Positions 36,542 through 45,273 of a stretch of 64,000 nt of DNA are shown one piece after another; positions within the stretch are counted from its first letter, which is position 1, and every line of letters begins with the position of its first letter. The notes beneath the pieces were generated by a model. That model made no database searches. It worked only from the letters and a program-made list of their open reading frames with translations, and was not told where the DNA came from. Position numbers and translations under genes: made by a program. This stretch comes from Parafrankia irregularis. Its GTDB lineage: Bacteria > Actinomycetota > Actinomycetes > Frankiales > Frankiaceae. The stretch lies in assembly GCF_001536285.1 (NCBI RefSeq), contig NZ_FAOZ01000034.1, forward strand, positions 35,384-99,383. The letters are read 5' to 3'.

Positions 36542-37618
36542 TCAGATCTCGTCGGTGGTGCCGGAACCGGCCGGTGCCTCCGCGCGCGGGGCGGGAACGA
36601 TCCCGCCGCGCCCAGAGGCGGCGACCATCGCGCCGAAGTCGGCGCCGCCGCCGGCGCCGGGCAGCGGCGCGGGCTCAGGCTCGGTGATCCAGGCCGAGGT
36701 GATCGCGACCAGCTCGTCGAAACCGTGCCCGGTACGTATCTCCGCGAGATCGGAGACGTCCCGCACGAGCCGGGCCACCCATTCGGCGGGGCGGCGGGCG
36801 GCCAGCGTCACCGCCTCGGAGGCGTGTTCGATCGCCTCGTCGCGGTCGGGGCAGGAACGGGCGACAGCCGCCCGCGACTGCGCCATCCGGACCGAGACGA
36901 TCATGCCGGTCTGGCCGCTGCGCGCGATGAGTGACGCCGCGCGGTCGAGGTACGGCGCCGCCTCGTCGGCGGCGCCGACCGTGGTGAGCGCCTCCGCGCA
37001 GGCGAGGGCGAGATCGGCCGGCGAGTAGGTGTCGAGGCTGAAACCGGGCCGGCCGTGGGCCTCCTCGCCGAGCTCCGCCATGGTCGCCCAGGCGCGGGCG
37101 ACCGCGTCGCGGACACCGGCGGCATCCCCGGCGGCGGCACAGGCGCTGGTCGCCACCTTGCCGGCGATGAGTGCCCGGGTCGGGCTGCGGCCGGCGATCC
37201 GGGCCGCGGAGCCGGCGATCTGAAGCGCCACCGCCGGGCTGTGCGGGCGTACCACCCGCGCGCGCAGTGCCAGCGCCCGAGCGGCCAGAGGGCCGTCACC
37301 GGCCGCCCGGGCCAGCGACGCGGCCCGGTCGGCGCGGCTCGCCGCCCGCGCGTGCTGCCCGCGGTCGTAGGCGGCGGCCGCCGCGGCGGTCGTCACCGCG
37401 GCGTGCAGCCACATCCAGTCGATGGCCGGACGTCCACGCAGGCGGTACTGCTGCGGAATCGTCCGGGTGGTCTCCTCCAGCGGCTCGAGCGTGGAGGCCG
37501 TGACAGCGAGGTCGACGGTCTCGTAGTTGGCCACCGCCGCGCGCAGCGCCGCCAGGCAGGTGTCGTGCAGGCTGGCGGCGGTCTCGTGCCCCGCCGTTCC
37601 GGGGGACTCGGCTTTCAT
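36542..37618 (-). CDS. TPR-like helical repeat protein
   Basis: About 358 residues from ATG 37618; the frame is open to 37711 and no strong ribosome site decides between starts. Mostly Ala-rich amphipathic helices with TPR-like pattern (AAYDRGQHARAASRADRAASLARAAGDGPLAARALALRARV...AYLDRAASLIARSGQTG). No DNA-binding or enzymatic domain visible. It resembles the TPR C-terminal part of actinobacterial XRE-TPR regulators without the HTH. Function unknown. Confidence 0.7.
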   Translation of the reverse strand: MKAESPGTAGHETAASLHDTCLAALRAAVANYETVDLAVTASTLEPLEETTRTIPQQYRLRGRPAIDWMWLHAAVTTAAAAAAYDRGQHARAASRADRAASLARAAGDGPLAARALALRARVVRPHSPAVALQIAGSAARIAGRSPTRALIAGKVATSACAAAGDAAGVRDAVARAWATMAELGEEAHGRPGFSLDTYSPADLALACAEALTTVGAADEAAPYLDRAASLIARSGQTGMIVSVRMAQSRAAVARSCPDRDEAIEHASEAVTLAARRPAEWVARLVRDVSDLAEIRTGHGFDELVAITSAWITEPEPAPLPGAGGGADFGAMVAASGRGGIVPAPRAEAPAGSGTTDEI

Positions 37619-38766
37619 CGGGACCACGCCCGGGCGGCCTGCTCCGGGGAGGCCAGCAGGTCGGATGCCGGACGGCGCCGTCGGGCGGAATGACCTGCCT
37701 GACATTCGCAAACAGGTCGTCCGGGCCCGGCCGGGTATCCGGCGGGCATCGGATGCCGGCTGTTGCGAGTACGCATATCCGCTGACCTCACGTCTGATGC
37801 TTTGCCGCTGCCATCAGCTGACGTCGCCGGCCGGGTCCGGCGCCGCGGGTGCTGGCCGCGGGCCGGAAGGGACGACATCAGACACCGGTGGTGGGCCCGC
37901 CGGTCGATGCCTGCTCCAAAGCGTGCTTAGTCCGAATACAGAAGAACGTGTGGACGGCAGCACCTTCGATGCCGGGCCTGATCAGGCAGCAGCATTGCCG
38001 CCAGAGCTACGTCATTGCCACCTGGGCCGCGTCGCCCGCTTCTCGTACGACAACCCGATCAGCCCGCACGGTGCCCGCGTCAGCGCGGATGCCTTTGCGA
38101 GGTGTGGGCCGCCCACCGGCATCGCGGCGCGGTGGCCTCGATCCCGGCTCCGCGGACCCCGTCGTCCGCTGGCACGCGAGCCACCATGTGGCACGCCGCC
38201 CCGCACCGGCTCGGAAGGCCGCCCGGAAGCATTCGGGCCACCCGCCGAGCGAATGGAGGACGCCGCGCCTCACCGCGCCGCGATGGAAACGACGATATCG
38301 CTTCCGTCCGCCTCGGGAGCGGCTCGGGTGCGGGGCGTGATGTGGAACGCACCTCTCCCGATGTCATCGCCGAAACATCTCGTGCCATTTCGCTTGCTGC
38401 AGGTGACCTGGTCGGGCTGATGTTAACCAAGTATTTCAGCGTGCCGTTGCATGTTTCTTTCTGGTGACCCGACCGTCCGCGTGGCGCAGGCCACGTGGGC
38501 GCGGTGAACTCGGGGGCGGTGCGAAGGTTTCGACGACCGCGGTCATCGGTCCGCGGCGGGTGTGGGCCGGGCGGTCGATGCGGGCAGTGCGGTCGGCGTG
38601 GCCGGGCCGGGACACCCGCCCTGGGCCGGACGGCCCCGGAGCACCTGGCTGGACGGCCCCGGAGCACCTGGCTGGACGGTCCGAGAACGGCCTGCGGGAT
38701 GGTCCGGGATCCGCGCCCGATCAACCGTCCGTCGGCGCACCCGCGCTCGCCGGTAGGCTGGCCATC
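37619..38766. other. Long intergenic region upstream of prfB
   Basis: About 1.15 kb. A plus-strand frame starting GTG 37950 (about 156 codons) has mildly coding-like third positions but no recognisable domain and an Arg/Pro-rich tail, so I do not call it. Near 38628-38673 a 23-bp unit (GGACGGCCCCGGAGCACC + TGGCT) is tandemly repeated twice. No other structure is evident. Confidence 0.35.
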
Positions 38767-39867
38767 ATGGCCGTCGACCTCTCCGAGGAGATCAAGACTC
38801 TCGACGCGACGCTGGCAGGTATCGAGGCCGTGCTCGATGTCGAGGGTCTGCGCCGCCGCGCCCAGGAACTGGAGCAGGAGGCGGCGGATCCGGACCTGTG
38901 GAGCGACCAGGCTCGCGCCCAGGCCGTCACCAGGCGGCTGTCCGGTGTCAAGGGCGACATCGGCCGGGTCGACGGTCTGCGCCGCCGCCTCGATGACCTG
39001 ATCGCCGCCCTCGATCTCGGCGACGAGGACCTGCTCGCCGAGATGGCGGTGGACCTTCCGTCGCTGACGCGCGACATCTCCACCCTCGAAGTCCGCACGC
39101 TGCTGTCCGGGGAGTACGACGAGCGCGATGCGATCGTCCAGCTCTCGGCGGGTGCCGGCGGGGTCGACGCGGCCGACTGGACCGCGATGCTGCTGCGGAT
39201 GTACCTGCGCTGGGCTGAGCGGCACGGCTACGCGACGGAGGTGTTCGACACCTCCGAGGCGGAGGAGGCGGGCCTGAAGTCCGCGACCTTCCAGGTCAAG
39301 TGCCCCTACGCCTACGGGACGCTGCGCAGTGAGCACGGTGTCCACCGGCTGGTGCGGATCTCGCCGTTCGACAACCAGAACCGCCGGCAGACGTCGTTCG
39401 CCGGTGTCGAGGTCACACCGGCCGTCGAGGTCTCCGATCACGTCGACATCGACGAGAAGGAGCTGCGGATCGACATCTTCCGCTCCTCCGGGCCCGGCGG
39501 TCAGGGTGTCAACACCACCGACTCCGCGGTGCGCATCACGCACCTGCCGACAAACATCGTGGTGACCTGCCAGAACGAGCGCAGCCAGCTGCAGAACAAG
39601 GCCGCGGCGATGATGGTGCTGCAGGCGAAGCTGCTGGAGCGTCGGCGCGCCGAGGAGGCCGCCGAGAAGCAGCGGCTCACCGGCGGTCCGCAGGATGTGT
39701 CGTTCGGGTCGCAGATCCGGAACTACGTGCTCCATCCGTACCAGATGGTCAAGGACCTGCGGACCGAGGTCGAGACGTCCAACACGGGCGCTGTGCTCGA
39801 CGGTGACATCGATGACTTCATCGACGGTGAGATCAGGTGGCGCAAGGCCATCGAAAAGGACGGATGA
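38767..39867 (+). CDS. prfB: Peptide chain release factor 2
   Basis: 366 residues from ATG 38767. Tripeptide anticodon SPF (RISPFDNQN) and the peptidyl-transferase GGQ loop ([21 protein letters not shown]) identify RF2, which reads UGA and UAA. The frame is continuous, with no programmed frameshift. Upstream in-frame codons to 38464 carry no family sequence. A repeat-rich, hairpin-rich region follows its stop. Confidence 0.97.
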   Translation: MAVDLSEEIKTLDATLAGIEAVLDVEGLRRRAQELEQEAADPDLWSDQARAQAVTRRLSGVKGDIGRVDGLRRRLDDLIAALDLGDEDLLAEMAVDLPSLTRDISTLEVRTLLSGEYDERDAIVQLSAGAGGVDAADWTAMLLRMYLRWAERHGYATEVFDTSEAEEAGLKSATFQVKCPYAYGTLRSEHGVHRLVRISPFDNQNRRQTSFAGVEVTPAVEVSDHVDIDEKELRIDIFRSSGPGGQGVNTTDSAVRITHLPTNIVVTCQNERSQLQNKAAAMMVLQAKLLERRRAEEAAEKQRLTGGPQDVSFGSQIRNYVLHPYQMVKDLRTEVETSNTGAVLDGDIDDFIDGEIRWRKAIEKDG

Positions 39868-40449
39868 AGGGCCTTTCCGGCTGCTCTCCGTACTGATTCG
39901 GCAATGGAATCAGTCGCGATCGGCCGGAAAAGGCGGGATCTTTCGTCGCGTCTCTCACGTCACGGCCCGGTCGAATTGACGAGCCTTTCCCGTCTCATGG
40001 TCCACGGTCGGGGATGTCGCGAGTACGCGTCGACGACGGAAAAGGCTCAATGAGCCTTTTCCGCCTCACATTCGTCGATCCCGGTCGCCGTGGGTCCGCG
40101 TCTACGACGGAAAAGGCTCAATCGCCGTAGTACCAGCCGGAGATCGTCTTTTGGTCCCCTCATCTTGCCGACTATTGGATCCCATCGGGCCGGGACAGAC
40201 ATCCAGGGATTGGCTCAACGTCTGCGCGCGTGTAGAGTGACGCTCCGTTTGGCGCCGCCGTGCGACGTGGTTCCTGAGGCCCGTTGGCAGTGGCGCGGGA
40301 TGGGGGCATCACGTGGATTCGTGGATCTGTCCTTCGAAGCGCACCAGATCGAAGTACTGTCGTTCCACGTACTGCCGACCGAGCTTCTTCGACGAGACGG
40401 CGGGTGGAATGTCCGAACTCACGGTGGTCGCCTCGAGGCGTGACGACCG
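39868..40449. repeat. Cluster of AAAAGGC hairpins and repeats after prfB (likely terminator array)
   Basis: The first 250 bases contain at least five copies of an AAAAGGC(TC) core or its complement: 39874 (GCCTTTCCGGC), 39923 (GCCGGAAAAGGC), 39983 (GAGCCTTTCCC), 40037-40063 and 40108. The fourth is a perfect 13-bp inverted repeat, CGGAAAAGGCTCA / TGAGCCTTTTCCG, with a single A between. A direct repeat of about 25 bases with one mismatch (GCGTCGACGACGGAAAAG and GCGTCTACGACGGAAAAG, each followed by GCTCAAT) begins near 40028 and 40099. 40130-40449 has no recognised gene. Confidence 0.6.
40037..40063. terminator. Perfect hairpin downstream of prfB
   Basis: CGGAAAAGGCTCA and TGAGCCTTTTCCG are exact complements separated by one base. 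As RNA this gives a strong hairpin followed by CCUC rather than a U-run. It lies 170 bases after the prfB stop, in a region with several related shorter hairpins. Candidate factor-independent terminator. Confidence 0.5.
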
Positions 40450-41325
40450 ATGACCGGAATGTCGACGGCCGCGACGGCTTCGCCGGGCGGAACGTGGCCC
40501 CCCGGTACCTCTCAGGACGGCTCGTCGCCGGAGACCGGATCGTCCCGGGTCGCGCTCCCCGTGCTCATGTACCACAGCATCGGTGACTCCTCCGCCACCG
40601 CGTTCCGCAGGTGGGAGGTGCCCGCCGGTGCGCTGGCCGAGCAGCTCGGCAGCCTGGCCGAGCACGGGTACACCGTCACCAGCCTGTCCGATGCCCTCGC
40701 GAACCCGCGGGAGCGCCAGGTCGCGATCACCTTCGACAACGGCTTCGAGGATTTCGTGACCAGGGCGCTGCCCGTGCTGGCCGAGTTCGGCGCGCGGGCG
40801 ACCCTGTACGTCCCGACCGCGTACGTGGGGCAGCGGGCGCGCTGGCTGGAGCCCTACGCGGGGCGTGAGCTGGCCCTGCTGGACTGGCCGGCGCTGGCCG
40901 CCCTGGTCGACCGCGGGATCGAGATCGGTGCTCACGGGCACCGGCATGTGGAGCTCGATGTCGTCCCGCCCGCCATCGCCCGCTATGACGTGACCGCGAG
41001 CATGCGGACGATCTCCGAGGAGACAGGGCAGCGACCGGAGAGCTTTAGTTATCCCTTTGGCTACCATTCTCCGGGTGTGCGACAGATCGTAGAGAATGCC
41101 GGATTTGCTTCCGCCTGCGAGGTGGGATATCGCATCCACCGGCGTAGCCGTTCCCGCTTCCAGGTAAGTCGGCTGATCGTCGGGCGCTCCGTGGGGGCGG
41201 GCGACATTCTGCGGCTGGTGACGGAGGGGCATCGCGACGCCGCCCTGGCCGCGCGGCGCAGGTTCCGGGCCGGCTGGCGGGCCTATCGGTCGATCCGCTG
41301 GCGCCTCGGCGTGGAGACCGCCTGA
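40450..41325 (+). CDS. Polysaccharide deacetylase-like protein with altered metal motif
   Basis: 291 residues. NodB-type fold: LPVLMYHSIGD, VAITFDNGFEDFVTRALPVLAEFGARATLYVPTAYVG, IEIGAHGHRHVELDVVP and SFSYPFGYHSPGVRQIV. Motif 1 reads TFDNG instead of TFDDG, so the Asp that normally binds the metal is Asn, while the catalytic Asp and both His of HGHRH are present. Activity may be reduced or use different metal chemistry. No signal peptide, so it may act inside the cell or be non-classically exported. Confidence 0.82.
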   Translation: MTGMSTAATASPGGTWPPGTSQDGSSPETGSSRVALPVLMYHSIGDSSATAFRRWEVPAGALAEQLGSLAEHGYTVTSLSDALANPRERQVAITFDNGFEDFVTRALPVLAEFGARATLYVPTAYVGQRARWLEPYAGRELALLDWPALAALVDRGIEIGAHGHRHVELDVVPPAIARYDVTASMRTISEETGQRPESFSYPFGYHSPGVRQIVENAGFASACEVGYRIHRRSRSRFQVSRLIVGRSVGAGDILRLVTEGHRDAALAARRRFRAGWRAYRSIRWRLGVETA

Positions 41326-41751
41326 CACCCTTCACGTGGAATGCCGGGGGCCTCGCGCGGAATCCCGGGGGCCGCACCAGGAATCTCGCGAGAATGACGC
41401 GGAATCACGCCTGGCGGCGCCGCCTGGAATCACCCTGGCGGCGAGATCCGTCTCCTGGTGGCGAGGAATCGCTCGGTCCGCGCACGAAGGTGTCGCCGGC
41501 TGCCCGGAGGTGGAAGCGCCCGCCCGGCGTACCCGCCGGCGCGGATAATCCGTGGCCGGAATTCTCCGTGGTCGCACGGTCACGCCCGCCCGCTGTGACG
41601 GGTGTCATGGTCACCCGATGCGGCCCGCGGTCGCGGCCGACCCCGGTCAGGACGCACACTGACCGGGCGGGCAGACGCCGTGCGGGAGGCGGGTGCCGGC
41701 GACAGGCGGATTGTCGGGCGATGGCAGCGGATGGCGGGGAGTGGTGCGCAG
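41326..41751. repeat. Intergenic region with degenerate GGAATC-spaced repeats
   Basis: Between 41338 and 41460 the word GGAATC or GGAATG recurs about every 15-30 bases, flanked by GCG or GGCGGC-type sequence. No gene is recognised before the SUMT start. Confidence 0.35.
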
Positions 41752-42531
41752 ATGCGGGGCGGATGGGTCGCGTTGATCGGGGGTGGCCCAGGTCCGAGTG
41801 ATCTGATCACTCTTCGGGGCCTGCGCCTGCTACGCCGTGCGGATGTGGTGGTGGTCGACCGGCTGGCCCCCCGCGACCTTCTCGACGAGTTGGCGCCAGC
41901 GGTGGAGGTCGTCGATGCGGGCAAGGCGCCGCACGGGCACAACCTGACTCAGGAGCAGATCAACGACCTCATCGTCGACCGTGCCCGGCGTGGCCTTGGC
42001 GTGGTCCGTCTCAAGGGTGGTGACCCGTTCGTCTTCGGCCGGGGCGGGGAGGAGGCGCTGGCCTGCGCGGCGGCCGGGGTGCCCTGTGAGGTCGTCCCCG
42101 GGGTGACGAGCGCCGTCGCGGTGCCCGCGCTGGCGGGCATCCCGATCACCCACCGCGGGGTCACCCAGGACGTGGCGATCGTCAGCGGGCACATCGATCC
42201 GTCCCATCCCGGCTCGACGGCGGACTGGGACGCCCTGGCGACCGGGCCCGGGACGCTCGTCGTCCTCATGGGCGTCGCGGCGCTGTCCATGATCAGCGCG
42301 GAACTCATCAAGCGCGGGCGCTCACCCGAGACCCCCACAGCGGTCATCCAGGATGGCGGTACGCCCGCGGAGCGCCTGGTCACCGGGACATTGGCGGAGA
42401 TCGCCGACCTGGCGCAGGCCGCAGGGGTCTCCTCGCCGGCGGTGATCGTGATCGGTGACGTGGTCGGGCTGCGTGACAGCCTTCGGCTCGGGCGAATCTT
42501 CGGCTCGGACGAGCCGCCTCAGACCCGGTAG
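41752..42531 (+). CDS. cobA: Uroporphyrinogen-III C-methyltransferase (SUMT)
   Basis: 259 residues. ATG 41752 has GGGGAG upstream; ATG 41731 is less likely. Signatures of SUMT are all present: VALIGGGPGPSDLITLRGLRLLRRADVVVVDRL, RLKGGDPFVFGRGGEE, VVPGVTSAVAVPALAGIPITHRG. It methylates uroporphyrinogen III at C2 and C7 using SAM to give precorrin-2, the entry to siroheme and cobalamin. No fused siroheme synthase domain. Its 3' end overlaps the convergent small gene by 13 bases. Confidence 0.93.
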   Translation: MRGGWVALIGGGPGPSDLITLRGLRLLRRADVVVVDRLAPRDLLDELAPAVEVVDAGKAPHGHNLTQEQINDLIVDRARRGLGVVRLKGGDPFVFGRGGEEALACAAAGVPCEVVPGVTSAVAVPALAGIPITHRGVTQDVAIVSGHIDPSHPGSTADWDALATGPGTLVVLMGVAALSMISAELIKRGRSPETPTAVIQDGGTPAERLVTGTLAEIADLAQAAGVSSPAVIVIGDVVGLRDSLRLGRIFGSDEPPQTR

Positions 42532-42701
42532 CCGGCGACGACCAGCACCGCGAGCAGCACCGCGACCACGGCGATCAACAGCTGCGGTGAGATCGTGAAC
42601 GACGAGTGGTGCAGCGACTCACGCGCGGCTCGGCACGAGGGGCAGCGGCCTTCCGCCACCGGAGCGGCGCACCTAGCGCAGACCAGGTCCTCGCAGCACA
42701 T
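42519..42701 (-). CDS. Small zinc-ribbon single-pass membrane protein
   Basis: 60 residues. Four cysteines in a ribbon-like pattern (CARCAAPVAEGRCPSC) at the N-terminus, then a short linker and one membrane helix (LLIAVVAVLLAVLVVAGY) to the C-terminus. The compact layout, ATG start and good conservation of a CxxC/CxxC frame argue for a real gene although it is short. It lies between cobA and ftsE. Function unknown. Confidence 0.7.
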   Translation of the reverse strand: MCCEDLVCARCAAPVAEGRCPSCRAARESLHHSSFTISPQLLIAVVAVLLAVLVVAGYRV

Positions 42702-42931
42702 GTGCCGTCCTCCTTCAGCCCGGTCCCGCGGCTGACGGACCTGCGGAGAGCGGACCCGTCACCGGCTGGACGCGATGCGACGCCTCCACGGTACGCCGGG
42801 GGAGTGCTGTTCGCTGCCGCACACGGTGCCGCCAACCCGACGATCGCGGACGCGCGCGGGCGACGGTACGGGACCTCACCCATCCAACTACGTATCGTGA
42901 TGGGTCTGACGGGTAGGCAAGGGAGGTTCCG

Positions 42932-43840
42932 GTGATCCGACTCGCCTCCGTGACCAAGCGCTACAGCGTCGGCGGTCGTCCGGCGCTGCATGGCGTCACC
43001 GCGCAGATCGACGCGGGCGAGTTCGTGTTCCTGGTCGGCCCCTCGGGCTCGGGAAAGTCGACGCTGCTGCGCCTGCTGATCCGGGAGGAGCGGGCGAGCG
43101 AGGGCCTGGTCGAGGTCGCCGGCCGTGATGTCGCCCGCATCGCCGACCGCAGGGTGCCGCTGCTGCGGCGAACCGTCGGCTGTGTGTTCCAGGACTTCCG
43201 GCTGCTGCCCGATCGTACGGTCGCGGGAAACGTCGCGTTCGCGCTGGACGTCGTCGGCCGGCCGCGTCACGTGGTCCGTTCGGTGGTCCCCGAGGTACTG
43301 GAGCTGGTCGGGCTCACCGGCAAGGAGAAGCGCTTCCCCGACGAGCTGTCCGGCGGGGAACAGCAGCGGGTCGCCATCGCGCGGGCGTTCGTCGGGCGCC
43401 CGCTGATCCTGCTCGCGGACGAGCCGACCGGCAACCTCGATCCCGCGACCAGCGCCGAGATCATGGACCTGCTCGACGACATCAACCAGGCCGGCACGAC
43501 CGTGCTCATGGCGACGCACAACGCCGGCCTCGTGGACGCCATGCGCCGCCGGGTCCTTGAGCTGGACGCGGGGATCCTCGTCCGTGACGAGCACCGCGGC
43601 GGCTACGACGCCACCCCCGCCACCCCCGCTACCTCCGCCACCGTTCCGGCCTCCGCCGCCCCCGCTTCCGCCGCCACCGGGCTGCCCGGCGTCCCCGGTG
43701 CCTCCGGTGTCCCCGCCCAGCGGGCGCCGTCCGCCGGTGATCTCGTGGGACGTCCCGCGGAACCGGCGGGCCTGGCCGGGCCGGCGGAACCGGCGGGGTC
43801 GGTCGGGCGGCCCGGGCGGCCCGGGGAGAGGCCCGCCTGA
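42932..43840 (+). CDS. ftsE: Cell-division ABC transporter ATPase FtsE
   Basis: 302 residues, GTG start with GGGAGG five bases upstream. Walker [14 protein letters not shown] signature [14 protein letters not shown], Walker [15 protein letters not shown], His-loop ATHN. FtsE works with FtsX to drive peptidoglycan hydrolases at the septum. A normal FtsE ends near residue 230. Here about 75 further residues form a Pro/Ala/Gly-rich tail with short repeats ([24 protein letters not shown]). TGA overlaps the ATG of ftsX. Confidence 0.93.
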   Translation: MIRLASVTKRYSVGGRPALHGVTAQIDAGEFVFLVGPSGSGKSTLLRLLIREERASEGLVEVAGRDVARIADRRVPLLRRTVGCVFQDFRLLPDRTVAGNVAFALDVVGRPRHVVRSVVPEVLELVGLTGKEKRFPDELSGGEQQRVAIARAFVGRPLILLADEPTGNLDPATSAEIMDLLDDINQAGTTVLMATHNAGLVDAMRRRVLELDAGILVRDEHRGGYDATPATPATSATVPASAAPASAATGLPGVPGASGVPAQRAPSAGDLVGRPAEPAGLAGPAEPAGSVGRPGRPGERPA

Positions 43841-44712
43841 TGCGAGCCGGGCCGCTGTTCGGGGCGCTGGCCACCAGCCTGCGCCGCAACCTCGCCATGA
43901 CCTGCGCGGTGGTCGTCACCGTCGCGATCTGCCTCGCGCTGCTCGGCGCGGGGCTGCTCCTGCGCGCACAGGCCCGCACCGTCGACAGGTTCCTGCTCGA
44001 CCAGATCGAGGTCGTCGTCGACCTGCAGGACGGTCTGTCCGACACCGACCGCCAGGCGCTGCGGGACGAGCTGGCGGCCGACCCGCTTGTCACGAAGGTC
44101 AGCTACGAGAGCAAACAGCAGGTCTACGAGCGGTTCCGCCGTGACTTCCGCAGCTCGCCGGACGTCGTGGCCGGGGTGAGCGCGGATGACCTGCCGGCCT
44201 CGTTCCGCCTCGCCCTCGCCGATCCGCGGGACGCCGAGGAGATCGTCTACACCTACACCGGCCGGGACGGCGTCGAGGCCGTCCGGGACCAGCGGGCCCT
44301 GCTCGGCCCGCTGTACCGGTTCCTGGACGGCTTCACCCTCGGTGCGTTCGCGTTGGCCGCCGTCCAGGCCGTCGCCTCGTTCGTGCTGATCTACACTATG
44401 ATCCGGATTTCCGCGCACGCCCGCCGCAGGGAGACGGCGATCATGCGTCTCGTCGGGGCGACCAACGCCGCGATCCGGGCGCCGTTCGTGCTGGAGAGCG
44501 CGCTCGCCGGTCTGGTGGGCGGGCTGCTGGCAGTCGGCACACTGGTGCTCGCGAAGGTATATCTGGTGGACGGACGATTCGCCCATCAGACAATGTTCCC
44601 ACTGTTCGGATGGGGCGCGGTGTGGGCGGCGGCCGTGGCGGTGCTTGCCGTCGGTGTCACCGCCGCGGCGGGCATGGCATCCGTCGCGCTGCGCAGGCAC
44701 CTGCGGGTGTGA
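43840..44712 (+). CDS. ftsX: Cell-division permease FtsX
   Basis: 290 residues. Four membrane helices: [68 protein letters not shown] and [20 protein letters not shown]. Between helix 1 and 2 lies the large extracytoplasmic loop with the family sequence [21 protein letters not shown] and [15 protein letters not shown]-terminal FtsX domain ([25 protein letters not shown]) is typical. It starts one base into the ftsE stop, so the pair is coupled. Confidence 0.93.
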   Translation: MRAGPLFGALATSLRRNLAMTCAVVVTVAICLALLGAGLLLRAQARTVDRFLLDQIEVVVDLQDGLSDTDRQALRDELAADPLVTKVSYESKQQVYERFRRDFRSSPDVVAGVSADDLPASFRLALADPRDAEEIVYTYTGRDGVEAVRDQRALLGPLYRFLDGFTLGAFALAAVQAVASFVLIYTMIRISAHARRRETAIMRLVGATNAAIRAPFVLESALAGLVGGLLAVGTLVLAKVYLVDGRFAHQTMFPLFGWGAVWAAAVAVLAVGVTAAAGMASVALRRHLRV

Positions 44713-44791
44713 CGGTGGCCAGAGGCGCGCCGGGCCGTGCGACGGAGCGCGCGACGGACCGTGCGATGGATGGGAAGCAGGGCAGACGGCA

Positions 44792-45268
44792 GTGCCGAAG
44801 GAAACCGGGCGCAAACTGATCGCGCAGAACAAGCGCGCCCGCCACGACTACGACATCCTCGACACCTACGAGGCCGGGCTGGTCCTCATGGGCACAGAGG
44901 TCAAGGCGCTGCGCGCCGGCCGGGCGTCCCTGGTCGACGGCTTCGCCCAGATCGCCGACGGTGAGATCTGGTTGCACAACGTGCACATCCCCGAGTACAC
45001 CGAGGGCACCTGGACGAATCACGCGCCGCGGCGGCGCCGCAAGCTGCTGCTGCACCGGGCCGAGATCGAGAAGCTGATCGGGAAGACCCAGGAGGGCGGG
45101 CTCACGCTCGTCCCGCTCTCGCTCTACTTCAAGGACGGCCGAGCGAAGGTCGAGATCGCGCTCGCTCGTGGCCGCAAGAGCTACGACAAGCGCCACGCCC
45201 TCGCCGAGCGGGACGCGGCCCGCGAGATGAGCCGGATCATGGGCCAGCAGGCCAAGCGTCGCGGCTGA
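44792..45268 (+). CDS. smpB: SsrA-binding protein SmpB
   Basis: 158 residues from GTG 44792 ([43 protein letters not shown]). The SmpB core and the Lys/Arg-rich C-terminal tail ([34 protein letters not shown]) needed for decoding in the A site are intact. SmpB binds tmRNA to rescue stalled ribosomes; its RNA partner ssrA is 3.6 kb downstream at 48915. Confidence 0.96.
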   Translation: MPKETGRKLIAQNKRARHDYDILDTYEAGLVLMGTEVKALRAGRASLVDGFAQIADGEIWLHNVHIPEYTEGTWTNHAPRRRRKLLLHRAEIEKLIGKTQEGGLTLVPLSLYFKDGRAKVEIALARGRKSYDKRHALAERDAAREMSRIMGQQAKRRG

Positions 45269-45273
45269 ACCCG

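Noticed and set aside
37950..38420. Possible 156-codon plus-strand gene upstream of prfB
   Set aside because: Some coding-like third-base bias in the first 50 codons, but no recognisable domain and an Arg/Pro tail; not enough to call.
38080..39735. 551-codon minus-strand frame over prfB
   Set aside because: Pure antisense of prfB, which has complete RF2 motifs.
40309..41328. Minus-strand frame over the deacetylase
   Set aside because: Antisense shadow; the plus strand carries the NodB-type motifs.
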